A stretch of DNA of 64,000 bases from Cryptomeria japonica (lineage: Eukaryota > Streptophyta > Pinopsida > Cupressales > Cupressaceae). Positions 23,901 through 36,442 of the stretch are shown here, in pieces. The stretch's first letter is position 1. Every line of letters begins with the position of its first letter. Below the pieces are notes generated by a model. It searched no databases and was not told the origin of the DNA. It was given only the letters and a program-made list of their open reading frames with translations. A program made the position numbers and the translations under genes. The stretch is taken from assembly GCF_030272615.1 (NCBI RefSeq), contig NC_081408.1, forward strand, positions 404,805,389-404,869,388, written 5' to 3'.

Positions 23901-24660
23901 TTTATTTATCCTAAGAGGATGTTAGTAAAGAAATAAATGATTAAATCATAAAACCCTAGGAGATGGAAACGAGAGGAATTAGGTCACAATTAGGTCATGA
24001 CACAATTAATGCAATGATGATGGTCGTGATAAAAAAGATAATTGACAAGGACCTAATGTTGATTGACAAAGATAGATAAAAAAATTGATCAAAAATGACA
24101 AAAAGATTGATTTGATAATTCAGAAAAGATCAATGAAGAATTGATCCAAATTGACAAGGATTGATGACTGATTAAGATCGATGATGAATTGATCAAAAAT
24201 TGACAAAAAGGTTGATTTGATGAAGATTGATAATGATAAATGATGACAAAGATCGATGACAAATCGATCAAAATTGACAAAGAGATTGATAATTGAAGAT
24301 TAAAAATGATGCAAACTGATTCAAATTGATTGACGATTGACCAAAGGATGATTGATATTACAAATGACAAAGATTTAGGACAAAAACCTAGTTGACATCG
24401 ATTAGGGTTACAACAATGTCTAATTGATATGATAGGTTGATCATGACCATTAATTAAGAATCAAGATTGACATTGACAAGACCTAATTCAAATGCGAGAA
24501 GATGGAATCGAATAAAAAAGAATTCAGAAGAATGACACAACATCAATAAATGATAAAGATCAAATGTGTGACATAGAAGAAGTGTTAGCAAACACAAAAA
24601 CCCTAAAAGAAGGTAATGTGGACATGTTAAAGTATGACACCACAAGCCAAGCGTTGACCA
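20929..24660. other. Gene-free repeat-derived stretch
   Basis: No convincing coding sequence on either strand. It holds two patches of a degenerate repeat with TGCGCA (22260-22392, 22981-23080), an AATTAAAT-type tract (23820-23940) and a GATTGA/TGACAAA-rich low-complexity tract (24060-24350). Overall AT-rich and LTR-like; no boundaries found. Confidence 0.6.
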
Positions 24661-27212
24661 TTTTTAGATGCCTATAATAGCCACTTCTTTACCCTCAATG
24701 TATTGCAATTCCCTGATTAAAACATTTAGCATCTTCCAAGTGGCACTAATAATGGGTGGGGCTAATGAATAATTTTAATAGCCATGTACAAGTCCTTCAA
24801 TATTCAAAACTGTGGATGCCATACATCATTTAGTGATTTCAAAATCGCATTAATTATTTACATTGGCTTAAAACTTGGAACGATGTTTGATATACATTGT
24901 AGAAATCATCAAATTTATTCAAAACTATTTTTATCAAATACAAAATTGTTCCCTTAATTATTTCTAATGACTTCTTTCTTTTCATCATCTTTAGCCTTTT
25001 TCAACAATTCATCTTTCTGCTTTAATTCCCATTCGATTGTTTTCAATTGTACCTTCATGTTGTCCATTTCTTATACTGATGGAGAAGAAACATTTTGAGT
25101 TGACGAAGAGGGTTTCTCTTGTGGTTTGACATCGATTGGCAAAAGGAGGGGATCCTTTATTCATGCAACAATCTTCAATTTTTCATTTTCTTGGAAGAAG
25201 TCATTTTATGACTTGTTCATGTCAACCATTTGTTGAATCAACCTTTCTAACATTTTTTGTTGTTGCCTCTGCAACATCCCGAGAAAACATGGTTGAGCAT
25301 ATGGTGATGGTGGTTGCTTCTAGGGTTGTTGTGTCCTTCAAAGTTCTTATTATGCCACCATCCCTAGTTTTCTCTTCCACCCCAATCAACACTTGTGGCT
25401 TTCTTGTGGCCCACTAAGATAGTGCCTTTAGAGTAGGGTGATACCCTATATCGTTGACACCCCTTTCATGATTAAATTCTGCCACAAATAGTGTGTCTTG
25501 TTGCTACCTAATTTATTTTAGCGTGAAAATATCTTCCAAGTTCCATGAGGGAATTAACAACATACCACTCTCCGCCAATTGTCTAGCTTCATCAACTGTT
25601 AAGTGACTCAAATCAAGATCATCAAGAGTTGTGGCATCTCCTAAAATATTGTCCTTTGATTGGCTATTCATCTTCAACCACAACCCTTTGAACTCTGGCC
25701 TTTCAAAAACTCATCATCTAATAAAAATCTTGTAGCACCCACAACACGTTCATCATCAATCTGATCCAAAGTAAGTAGTGCATCCATATTCACTCTATCT
25801 TGTGGCTCTTGATATGTGACAACCTCTCTTAGAGGAGATCTTAGTGGTTGATCTACCTCTTGTGTTGCAACTAGATCATGCGAAGCCTTAGTTTCTTCAT
25901 TAGTGCCATGAGTTTGTTCTATGTCCTCACATTCCACATGAGGATCATCTTGTTTTTTGTGGCACTGTTGACTCGTGAGGGATTATTTAATTTCCTTCCT
26001 CCTAGCCATTAACTCTTCTACCCTTGGAGGAACATACTCAAACATTTCCAACTCTAGCACGAGCACCTGTGGTGGCTCTTGTTCTTCCTCTAAGGGCACA
26101 TTTTTTGCAACTTCTTCAATTATTGGTTCTCTTATAACAATTGGTTTCTTACCAACCATGGGATTTTTTCCTTTTCTTATGACACTTCCATTATAAATTA
26201 TTTCACAATTTTTGAGCATGAGCTCAAATATTTTCACCTCATTCTTTTCTTCAAGATAAAATCCTATAAAATTAGGATCCCACTTCTTTCTTTCTATTTC
26301 AATGTTTAACAAAATGGACCATTTCTTCATCCTTTGAATTAATTCTTTGGAGTCTTAACAAGTTCTAATTAGGTCCTCAACATAATTCAACTCGTGAAAG
26401 TATTTTCCCTGGTTCATTTCTACTTTAGCCAATGAACAATCCCTTCCGGATCAAAACACCTTTTCTATCCAGACTTCAATGCAAATTTGTTGTCCATATA
26501 AATTTGGTCCTTTTCCAAGGTGTTAGAAACAATTGAAAGATCTCCATATCTAACAAATTTTGGAAAGAAGGATCCTTTCTTTTGTCCTTTCATGATGTTC
26601 TTCTCCCTCCACATCAACTACCACATATACTCCAAGAATGCTAGCCGAGGAGTTACAAAAATAGAATTTGGTGTGGAGCTTCGGTAAAACCATAGATCCT
26701 TATTAAAGTGTAATCTGCCATTAAAAACCAATCACCACAGTTGAATTCCCCTACCTCATCCATCCTTTCTTCTTTAGGCCTTAACAATTCCTTGACTTTT
26801 ATTGGTAATCTATCAAGGAAGTAACCACACCATAAGGCGACTTTGACAAAGAAGCATTCATGGGAAGTTAGATAGTTTGTAGTGGGATATTGACAATTTC
26901 ATGAATATCACCATCTTTGAATTGGTAATGGTCTTCCATTTTCATCAACAAATCTTAATCCTAACTTGTTGCTCCATTCATACCTATGTTGGTGCAGGAT
27001 TAAGTGACACACTAAGACATAGTACTTGAAAATAATGTTTCTCTCCTCCGACCTTAATTAGGCCCTGATGTACTTTCTCCTCAATAAATATAGAAAAATC
27101 ATACAACACATTCATATACTTGTGTCGAATTCTCATTTCCATTAGCATCATACCAATATGCATTATTTTATTGGGATCTTTCCCCAAAACGTGGCATAGG
27201 GCATAATATGTG
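24661..27212 (-). mobile_element. Minus-strand non-autonomous retroelement, ORF region (downstream part)
   Basis: Coding-like minus-strand stretches include 26984-27212, sequence near 26690-26750 with DYTLIRIYGFT, 25983-26330 (115 residues, Lys/Glu-rich, with NFIGFYLEEKNE) and 25674-25937 (acidic). The style and motifs resemble the unfamiliar ORF at 6332-7273 and 12551-14994. The same element continues on the other side of the 27213-33902 insertion. Fossil with several breaks; function unknown. Confidence 0.55.
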
Positions 27213-28799
27213 TGTTGGCATTGTGTTGTCATTGATATCAACTGGTATAAAAGAATGCAACCGATATGATAGATTGTTGGTACTACTATCATTGATGTCA
27301 ACCGATATAGCAGGATAACTGGTATAGGAGAAGAGTTGATGTGTTGTCACGGGTGATCATTAGTATGCAGAAGGATGAACCGATATGTATCAGTATGCTA
27401 GTAGTGCAATTAAGAGACCAGTGAGTAAAAGGTTGTTGACATAGTGATGCATACAACCGGCATGAAAGATAAGGAATACTGGGAGGCTAATTATGATGAA
27501 GAGGTAGAATGTTATTTGAATCACATCATCACCGGAGGTGATTTGTGCAAGCCACTGGATTGCTAGTATGATGTTAACTAGCATAACTCCCACCAGATGA
27601 AGAAGCTAGCATAGGTTATGTGAATATGTTGATAGAGTAAGATGCCTTTGTGAGCAAGCTGACATATGGAAAGATATGGGGACATGTTTCAAGATGAAGA
27701 TGTATCCTCCCCTTGGTGAAGTCACACTTGTACTGACAGAATGATTCCCTGAGATAGGCAGGTGATTGAATGTAGAAACCGGATGAACAAGTGGAAGATG
27801 AGAAAGCCTCCAGAGCATGAGATTAGAAATGCACACATGATAAGCAAGTGAAAACAAGGTGTGCTACCAGGACAATGAAGGAAGAATGAGGAGTTGAGAT
27901 GGTGTGTTTGTCATCTTGACAAACCAGTTGAGAGGAGAACTGGTTAGATGAAGAAGGATGCTAGTGAGTTTGTAGGAACATACATGGTGATACGAAGATG
28001 CAGATGAAGGTTGGTGAAGAACATTTGGAGTTTGATGACTTGGTGTCATCAATGTGTCTCACCGACAAGAAGGAAAGTATGTTGTCCATCGATAGACACA
28101 TCTACTGGAATCTGCATTGGTGATAGTTGACATGTTATGTCAACCAGTGAAACATCAAAGAAGAGACAAGGAAGATAAGGTTCCTACTTGATAAAGATAA
28201 GTGCAAAAGAAAAAGGTCCTCATCAACTGATGATGAACATGATGCATGCGGTGAACCGGCATGGTTGGATGACTAGGCAAAGGTACTACACCAGCAAGAC
28301 CAAGATGTCATTGGCAAGAAGGTTAATCAGCAAGGTGAATTGTGCCGGTAGGTTTAATGGACCGATAGGTGTATACCGGTTAAGTGTGTGATCAATGAAT
28401 AAGCATGAACTGACTCAGTGAGCAGAGGTGGATACCGATAGTGATGCCATGTGGAGATGAAGTGGCAAACATACATGAATTGGCATATGGAACATGCATA
28501 GGTCGGTGAAGTAAGGTTGGTAAGGTAGCTGGTGGTTGGTCCAACATTAATGGTGACTACAAAGCTCAAGGATTCACGACAGAGGTTTGCGACTCAAGAT
28601 CTAGGACAGATTGATTGTGCAAGTTGGGTTGGTGAAGGAAACAGCTAAGCCATTTATGGCGTTTGACCAAGGGATGAACTGACAGATTGAATGCAGAATG
28701 CCAAACATAGAAAGTGTGTTCTGAAAGGCACGAAAATGGCAGATATGTGTAGGCAGACTTTTGTTCACCAAAAGTGATAACCCAAGACACCTATAAATC

Positions 28800-31700
28800 T
28801 ATCTATGAGATAGCCAATCTCAATCAATGAAACACCTCAGGGCTTGGACAACATAACAAAGGATCCTAATGATCCTCCTGCACTTCAAGTTCTGCTAGAC
28901 CTAGGGGGGGACACCCTTTTGATGCATTGAATACAATAATCACAAACATAAGACTGCATCAACAATGAGCAAACAAACCATTCCACAAGCTCACCAAATT
29001 AGGTAACAGGTACAGATGGGCTGGATCTTATACAAATAATAGGTGAAATAGAGCTTTGGAAGGATAGAACATTAACCCCTAAACATAAAGGGAAATAGAT
29101 TTATCTTTTAAAATGTATATCTGAAACCATTCCCAAATCTGTCAAAGACTAGTGCCTTGTTCATTGGGCAGCAGAGTCACTCACAAAACTACAAATATGA
29201 ATCATAGATGCAAGTTTGTTTTCCTTAAACAAGATATTCATGCATCAATACCTTATATTAATGCACTATTTGATTCATTCACAAATTCATCAGACCTGGA
29301 CACATATTTCATTATTTATGACTGACTATAGAATTTAAACTCTTCATTGAAGAATGCCTACAAACAATCATACAATCTCCTTGAGATGACAAATTTCATC
29401 CTCCTTGAGGATTGAATTCATAATAATGAAAAAAGACATATCACAGAGACAATCTTGTGGGAAATTACTCATGCCTAACACCAGTAAGACCTACAATTAA
29501 AACCATATTTACAACACTGCACTGCAATCTCTATACCCTGAAACCAAATAGAAGCATTTACAAACTTGGGTCAAGATCTTCAGAAAATGGAAGCCATCAA
29601 ATCTGGAGCATTTTCCAAATTTCTGGAAACCTTACAACTGAGAAGAATTCAGAATAAAAAGAGGAGGGAAGAAAATCAAATCTGCAACTGAATTGCCAAG
29701 TGTCTCCTCTCTAACTGAATTTTGTTCCTATGGAAACTACCTCCAAAATATCCAACATTTGTCAAAATTAACCTCATAATCAGATTCCTCACTCCGAGAG
29801 CTTTCCGGCGATATATAATACTTTATATTTTGGCCAAAATTTAGACCCTGGGCGAATTAATTCCCATTTGTGCTCAGTCATTTAAATATTTCGAATTTTA
29901 ATATAGTCAGAACTATATCATTTATTCATTTTAATTTTGATTTTTGCCTCCATTTGTGCTTTGACGCCTTGCCACGTGGCAGACTCTAATTGGTCGATGG
30001 GGTTGACCGGACGCCACCTGGGATGACACCTCATCACTACCACGTCATCTGATTTGTCACTGCCACTTGGCCGCCACGTGTACACCACCTCAGCGCCACG
30101 TCATCGCCACTGGACTGCCACCTATCACGACACATGGACGGTCTCGTTCAATTTCGCTATTTCGTAGGGTCTAACTTGCGTGCATCTTCCTTTCGTGAAA
30201 TAGCACGCACCGTCGATCCATCTCGAACTTGCTCACTCGTTAACCTGACCTTTCTCTGCAAAATTTCGCTTACCTGCCTCGGGAAGCATGCCTATGTGGG
30301 GTCCACCTAGTCGCCATCCAGTCAACTCCTCCGTCGCCTCGGGATTCGTGCTCACGTGTGGGCCCACCTTGGGCGCCCATAGGCACCATCTGTCAAAAGC
30401 CTTTAAGGCTTTGACATTATATTACTGTGGAGCATTGCATATAAATATTAAAAAAGACCACTTCCCAGCCAATGTGGGATTAAGGCATTATGCCTGGGAC
30501 TGCGATTTTGGAGCAATCTCTGAGACTTTTCATGGAGCCTTTGGTCTGAGACCTTCTTAATGCTTAAACTCCATCTTCACGCCATGTCCAACAGGTTTGC
30601 CAATAAGATTTGTTATGAAAAACTTCATACTACTTCCCCTCCATTGATGGCATGCAGAGGATGAATGGATTTGCCCCCTTTTAAAAAAAAACACTCTGTA
30701 GTTTCTTCAACACCCCTTTCCAAGCATCACATGGGAGGAATTGGGAATGTGTTTGGCATTTTGATTTGTCAACATCTGCATTTTCTTGAATGCTTTAATC
30801 GCTGCTTCATATTCTCCATGTTGCCTGCTGTGCGTGTCACTTTTCTTAATGATTTCTATGCCTCTCTTCACATGCCACGTAGGAGGACTTGGATTAATTG
30901 TTGCCTTTGTTTTGGAACATGCTTCCAACACTTAGCAAACACATCCACCTGGGAGGTCCTTGGTTGCTGCTGTAGCTGCTACCAAAGGGAGAGTATATGA
31001 GGAGCTTGCTGGGAAGGTTTAAATCTGCTGTTGAAAACTTCATGCACAAAAATCCCAGGAAAACAAAACTCTCTTACACCTCAAGTGATCTGCCTTGCTC
31101 CAAACCCAATGGTGTTTGCTGGGAGAGTTCTAAGCCATGATTTTTATTCCAATCACCTCATGTGCAGCAAGGAAGACTGGTGTAAGGCATGAATAAAAAC
31201 CATAATGAAGGTATGTAGTCCCAATCGCATTGCATTTGTTTGATTTTAGCTTTTAATGGTTTGCTGTTGTTGTCACTTGCCATTTAATTTTCTTTATGGT
31301 TTTTTCTATTTTATATACATTAGCGTGGGAAAAAGGAGGCCCCAGACCATGCTACAACAGAGAGCTACTGGTTTTACACTTGCCAATTGAATTTGGCTGA
31401 AGATTTAATGCTGAAGGTTTTAACTTGCACTCCCCAGCCATTGATGAAATCTTTTGAGGGCTGCCAACACGTGGGAGAAGGAAGGAGGCTCTTCACCTAT
31501 CAATGGTATTGTTGGAGTTTTAATTCCCTTCTCCAAACACTGCACATAAGACTGCCACTTCATTTTGCTAAAAAGCTTTTAAGCTTCCTGTTCAACTGCC
31601 ACATTAGGGGAAGAGACTGGTTCTAAATTGTCAACATACACTTGTTTGAAGTTTTAAAACTTCCCAAAATCCGCAAATCTCTTCTTTTCAACAATATAAA

Positions 31701-33000
31701 TACCATTCCTTCATATTTAAATCATATAAACATATGATTGCAAAAATAACAATTTAACTTTGCCTGAAAAGATGCATGAAGCGGCAAGTCAGGTCGGGCC
31801 CCAACGTGGGTTCGACTTAAAAAAATTTCGTTTTCATGCAACTGACCTTCGGAATGCTTCGGGGACCTTACCCATACCTCTGGAAACGATCGGCATCGTT
31901 TTCGGATCATCAGACTAAAATTTACAACTTTCAGGCAATTACGCCACAATTTTCGCATTTAATCGCGAAGACATAATTTTCAAACCTGTCAAAACACCTT
32001 TTTGGAGCTCGCCATCTGACAGGCATGTACTTTGATATACAAGGATGACATCTACCAAATGGTTTCTCAAGACAAGTCCTGAGCAAAGAGATATTAATTT
32101 CCGAAAACAGCCAACTGGCTTTGTCGACACTGCGGACCTGATGAAGTCAATGTTCTGGCAACACATGATGCCTTTCTCAAAAATATCAAACGACCTCCGT
32201 GGGTCCTCAAATTTGAAACATAGGTACCTTAAAGTACATATTAAATCTTTGAATTCTCAGTTCGATCACCAGACTGACAGGATGCAAACGACGTGCACAC
32301 AAAAACGGCTACATTAACTGATATAACACTGGAGTGCGGATAACTGAATTTGATGGCAAAATGAGCTCTTTTGAAAACCGATCAAACAGATTGGTAGAGC
32401 CTTGAAATTTGAAACGTAGCTCACCATTTATACCAACATTAGCCCAGAACAAACATTCTGACATGACGCTCACCAAGACATTTTTACACTTGTGCAAACA
32501 TCACAAACTACAAACGGATTAAGCTTTGAAAACTGAGCAAACAGATTCATAAGGACTTGAAATTTTGCATGTTGACTCACATTTATGCATAAAATTCAAT
32601 CCATTTTGAAATTCTTCATGATAATAAACATGGAAAAAGATATAAACACCCAAAGTAGGCTACTTAATAAAATTTGCACTTGTGCCTAGAATGCACTTTC
32701 AGCTCACCCCTCGAAATGGGTACCTAGTAAACTTATCCAAACTGAATTCTGAAAGTTGCACATCACTGCATAGGCCAAATGAAAGGTGTGGGACATGAAT
32801 CTCGAGCCTTACCCTCTGAAAATCAACCGGCTCCATTTTACCCCCTTGCTAACTAGGCCATTCAAACTGACTTATTTTAATCATTTGGAAATGCAGGGCA
32901 AAATTTTGAAATGGGCCTATAATCTTGACTCAGTTTTAAATACTCCCAAAATAGACATCTCTGAGTTGTGATCCAATTAGATTTGATTGGATTCGATGTG
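28800..33000. other. Unassigned interior of the 6.7-kb insertion
   Basis: Composition and word use differ from the CCGGT-rich sequence on both sides. No protein domain was recognised. It contains the ACGT-rich patch and TATA box (29972-30450) and a possible small intron (31211-31324). No target duplication or terminal repeat was found, so its identity is open. Confidence 0.35.
29972..30450 (+). promoter_or_regulatory. G-box/ACGT-core cluster followed by a TATA box
   Basis: ACGT cores occur in GCCACGTGGC (29971), CCACGTCATC (30040), GCCACGTGTAC (30074), GCCACGTCATC (30096) and CTCACGTGTG (30351). These are typical plant bZIP/bHLH sites. A TATA-like GCATATAAATATT lies near 30438, followed by CCAATGTGGGATTAA. 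The arrangement looks like a promoter, possibly an LTR U3. Activity is not shown by sequence. Confidence 0.5.
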
Positions 33001-33902
33001 CCTCATGCTCAGTGAAGAAAACCCTAAGGCGCCAAGTTTGAATGTGGTTTATGGCGGGAAGACTGGGCTATAAATATGCAAGCCAAAGATATTGTTAAGT
33101 GTTGTTGGATGGGAGAGGATACAACTACTGTGAAGTGATTGAGTGTTGCATGAGAGAGTTAGATCAATCAGAGTGAAAATAGCAGAAGATAACAGTGACT
33201 AAGTGAGTGAAGGTTAAACCGGTGATGAGGTTTAACCGGTATGGTTTGAGCAACCGGTAAAGCAAATAGATTGCATCAAAGAAGATAACCAGTAGGTACT
33301 TGTACTGGAAGGAAGATAATAAAGGGTGGTGAAGTGTAGAACAGTGAAGGAGAGATCCAGAAAAGAAGATGCAGAGCAAGGTAACCGGTAGTGTGTAAAC
33401 TAGTAAAGCAGCAACAGAGAGAGGTGAACCGGTGTAGCAGAGAAAGTGTCTCACTGGCATAGTGAAGTATATGAAATGGTTGCAAGATTCACTTGTAATA
33501 GGATGACTAATTTTGTATTTGATGCTATCATTGTGATCATTGAGTTGTAGCTCCTTTGGGTTGTAGCCCATAAATCAGTTAGGGGTTGGTGCTCCTTGGG
33601 TTGGTGCCCTAAACTATCAAGGGTTGACATTGTAAATCAGATTCATTGTGAGGCTGGATTGGAGCCGTAGACTCCAACAACATTTCTCATTGAGGTTTTT
33701 CCCTTCTTGGGTTTTTCTCGTATATGTCGGTGTTATGTGATGTCCCTCTTGTGTGAATGCATTTGTGTTTAGTCTTCTCAATAACCGATAAGTCTGCATT
33801 CAGTTAGATCTATTAATCGGTATACTCACATAAGGATAGTTAAAGGGAAAAGTTTGAGAACCACTGATTCACCCCCCTCTCAGTGGTGCATTATGTCTAA
33901 CA

Positions 33903-35040
33903 ATGTGTTGATGAAATACTTTTCAAACTTTTCCACTAAGAAGGGTTCTTTCTATGAATCTAATAGGGGCACCTTCCTATTGTACCATCCTTTTGGCCTG
34001 AATAGAAGCACCTCTTCTGCTTGGAGAAGTTTTTTTTTATGTCATGATCAGCCTGAAGTTTATCCAAATAGATCTCAGCCAAGACTTGTCCAATCAAACC
34101 AAAACATTCAATTATTGCAGCCTACTTACATCTATGAAGACTCTTCCTTCAATGTCCCTAATTGTCCTGGTAGCATAATCATACATAAGAGCCAAAATTA
34201 TGATTAGGTTAGGTTCCATAAAAACATCAAGTACAATTAGCTTTGCCAAATCCAAAGACTATGACTTGGACATGGGAATAGGCTCATTTTTCCTTCAGTA
34301 TAAATATGAATTTTTTTTTATCCCGTCACAGTCAATTGAGCACTTCCACAGTGAGTACAAGTGTCCATATATGTGTCTCTTTCCCTCCAATTCATGCTTG
34401 ACTTGGAGAGAATATAAAAAATGTGTTGATAGTAAGACCTTCCATCTTCTTCTTCATGTTCTGCAAGTTGCTCTATAGCACCCACAAGTTCCACCCTTAC
34501 TATGTTGGCGTATGAGTTCTCTCTTTTTTGTGCTTGATCTTGGGTCGAGACTTGGGATTGTGTAGGAGCCATTTCCATTTTCTTCCTCGGGGCTCATGGT
34601 TTTTTAGGTTTCTAGGTTCTTGAGAACCAGAAGCCTCCTCTTTTCTCTTCCTAAGAGCCCTAGGCTTTTTAGGTTTTGCCTCTATTGGAATAGCAACTGG
34701 AATATTGCTTAGCCCTTAGCTTGGTTCAACAACCACTTCTACACGGGGTTCTACATTCAACTCATGACTTATCTCTAGTGAAATTACTACTACCTTCAAC
34801 ACCCTTTTCCCTTTCCTGCTTGAGGATTTTCCCTTCTTTGACATTATGACAACTAGGACAACCTAGGGACTTCTACAACTTTGTTCTACTAGAAAATTTG
34901 ATGCACAAATACAAAGAGAACTAAAATTATCACAATTAGAACACAACATGGATAGACCAACTCACCGTTTCAATTCACTCCTTTGAAACCCTAATTCTAA
35001 AACTGCATTGAATTGTCTTCTCTCTGCTATGCTTTGTTTC
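33903..35040 (-). mobile_element. Minus-strand non-autonomous retroelement, ORF start region
   Basis: A possible start at 34844 gives MSKKGKSSSRKGKR, a basic opening, then acidic and Pro-rich text; an open stretch at 34318-34578 begins MEMAPTQSQVS. The sequence runs toward the 6.7-kb insertion, and the same element continues below 27213. Fossil with several breaks. Confidence 0.5.
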
Positions 35041-36057
35041 CTCTAAATCTTTAAATGCAAGGTGAGAAATGGCGCTTTAGTCGATGAATTTATTGCTCCT
35101 ATTTTGTAGCAACTTTCAGTCATATTCACATTAATGCATTTGACGCGAGCAATTTGAACTGGGTATATGTGTGTGTGTTTTAAACTTGGGCCATTGATCT
35201 TGCCATATGTGCATTTTGGACAACCATGATTTAGTCTTTTTGTCTTGATTTTTGTTGATTGAGAAACTTTTCTCCATCGTGGCAACCACATCTTGTTTTA
35301 TTATATCTTTTGTACTCATGGCAGTGCCACATTAATCCTCTTGGGCCCACCTTATTATCTTGATTCTCATCCATTGTTCCACAAGTGTATTTTGTGTCAC
35401 ATTTTGCCACTGGTGGAGTAAAGTGTATCTCACTTCCTTGTCTCTACAACTTCATAGGTCTTTTTCTCTTTATACTTTGCCATCAGTGGACTTGAAAAGT
35501 AACCAACACCGTGACACATTGTTTACCAATTGTATTTGCAGCTCCGCAAATCCCAAAACCAAATGCAAATGTCACTTGTGGACCTGTGGAGTAACACGTG
35601 CACTAGGCTTCACACTCCATAAACTCTGCAAGTGAATTTCAACATGTTGAATCTTACTTGTGGACTTGCGGGACGAGACTCACTTAAACTATCCAACTTA
35701 TCATGTGCCAATAATGACATAAGTTCTTAAGGGGTAGTGGGGTTGTTGACTAGGAAGATTTTAAAGCACTAGACATTAGACCTAAGAAAACTATTATGAC
35801 TGGTTAGCAACTACATTCCTAATGCGATGGGGCCAGTCACTAAATGACACAGAAGAATTGACATTATAACTAAAAGCTACAACTACTGATTCAACAAGTC
35901 AATAGGAAATTATAACAAAAGGGAAACAAGCTAGGGAATACACATGCATTTTCAACACTTGACAATTTTTTTGAAAAACCCTAGCACTTGCATAAAAGGA
36001 ACTGAAAACCATACTTAGCCAATTTTTTCAAAAAAATTAGCAATCCTAACAACTAAC
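35041..36057. other. Gene-free stretch upstream of the LINE
   Basis: No coding sequence recognised. It probably belongs to the leader or LTR of the minus-strand element whose ORF starts near 34844. It contains the LINE target site at its right edge. Confidence 0.5.
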
Positions 36058-36077
36058 AATTTGATTGATTCCCTTGA
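36058..36077. repeat. Target-site duplication, left copy
   Basis: AATTTGATTGATTCCCTTGA, identical to 42273-42292. It defines the 5' end of the LINE. Confidence 0.95.
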
Positions 36078-36442
36078 GATAGATTCCGAGGATGGAGGAT
36101 GTCGCACGGGTGTTTGGTGTTGAGGGCCAAGCCAGGGCATCGCCCTAGCTCGTGATCGAGGGAGTTGCAGAGGCTACAGGGAGCGCGGAAGGGTCTGCGC
36201 AGAGCAGGGGAGTCAAGGCAGTGCGGGGAGCAGCAGCGGGGGAAGGGAAGAGGAGCGATGGGCTGCGGGGGGGCTCGGGTTGAGTGGCTTGGTCGCTTTT
36301 CCACACAGACAACAAATTCCAGCGGGGCTGGGGGCCACGGGTGGACATCCATCCCGGGAGAGTGAGTGAGGGGTGGATTTTTGGGGCTTTTTTAATCTTT
36401 CGGGCCCCTTTGGGGTTTAGAGTGTTGTCCGCCTCAAGCTTT

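Larger units (their letters stand above)
27213..33902 (+). mobile_element. 6.7-kb LTR-type insertion with perfect 5-bp target duplication
   Basis: Starts TGTTGGCATTGTG and ends ATGTCTAACA, so the tips are inverted TGTT...AACA, flanked on both sides by ATGTG (27208-27212, 33903-33907). The flanks belong to one older minus-strand element. Near the right end are a TATA-like box (33070) and the junction-like CACCCCCCTCTCAGTGG. No gag, RT, integrase or primer-binding site was seen, and no second TGTTGGCATT start. A solo LTR that later received another insertion (roughly 28800-33000) is my preferred reading. Repeated CCGGT words characterise both outer parts. Confidence 0.7.

Noticed and set aside
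27390-28790. Minus-strand ORFs in the left part of the 6.7-kb insertion
   Set aside because: Non-coding LTR-like sequence on the plus strand, with repeated CCGGT words and no domain; the ORFs are chance frames.
30288-31626. Short ORFs in the interior of the 6.7-kb insertion
   Set aside because: All are under 115 residues with no recognisable domain or consistent codon pattern.
28800-33000. A TATAAAT-flanked insertion as an explanation of the interior
   Set aside because: TATAAAT occurs near both sides (28783 and 33070) but the supposed ends have no terminal repeats, so the match is probably just two TATA boxes.
36053-36365. Pro/Arg-rich ORFs on both strands at the LINE 5' end
   Set aside because: They are by-products of the GC-rich LINE leader; the proteins are low-complexity and unlike any family I know.
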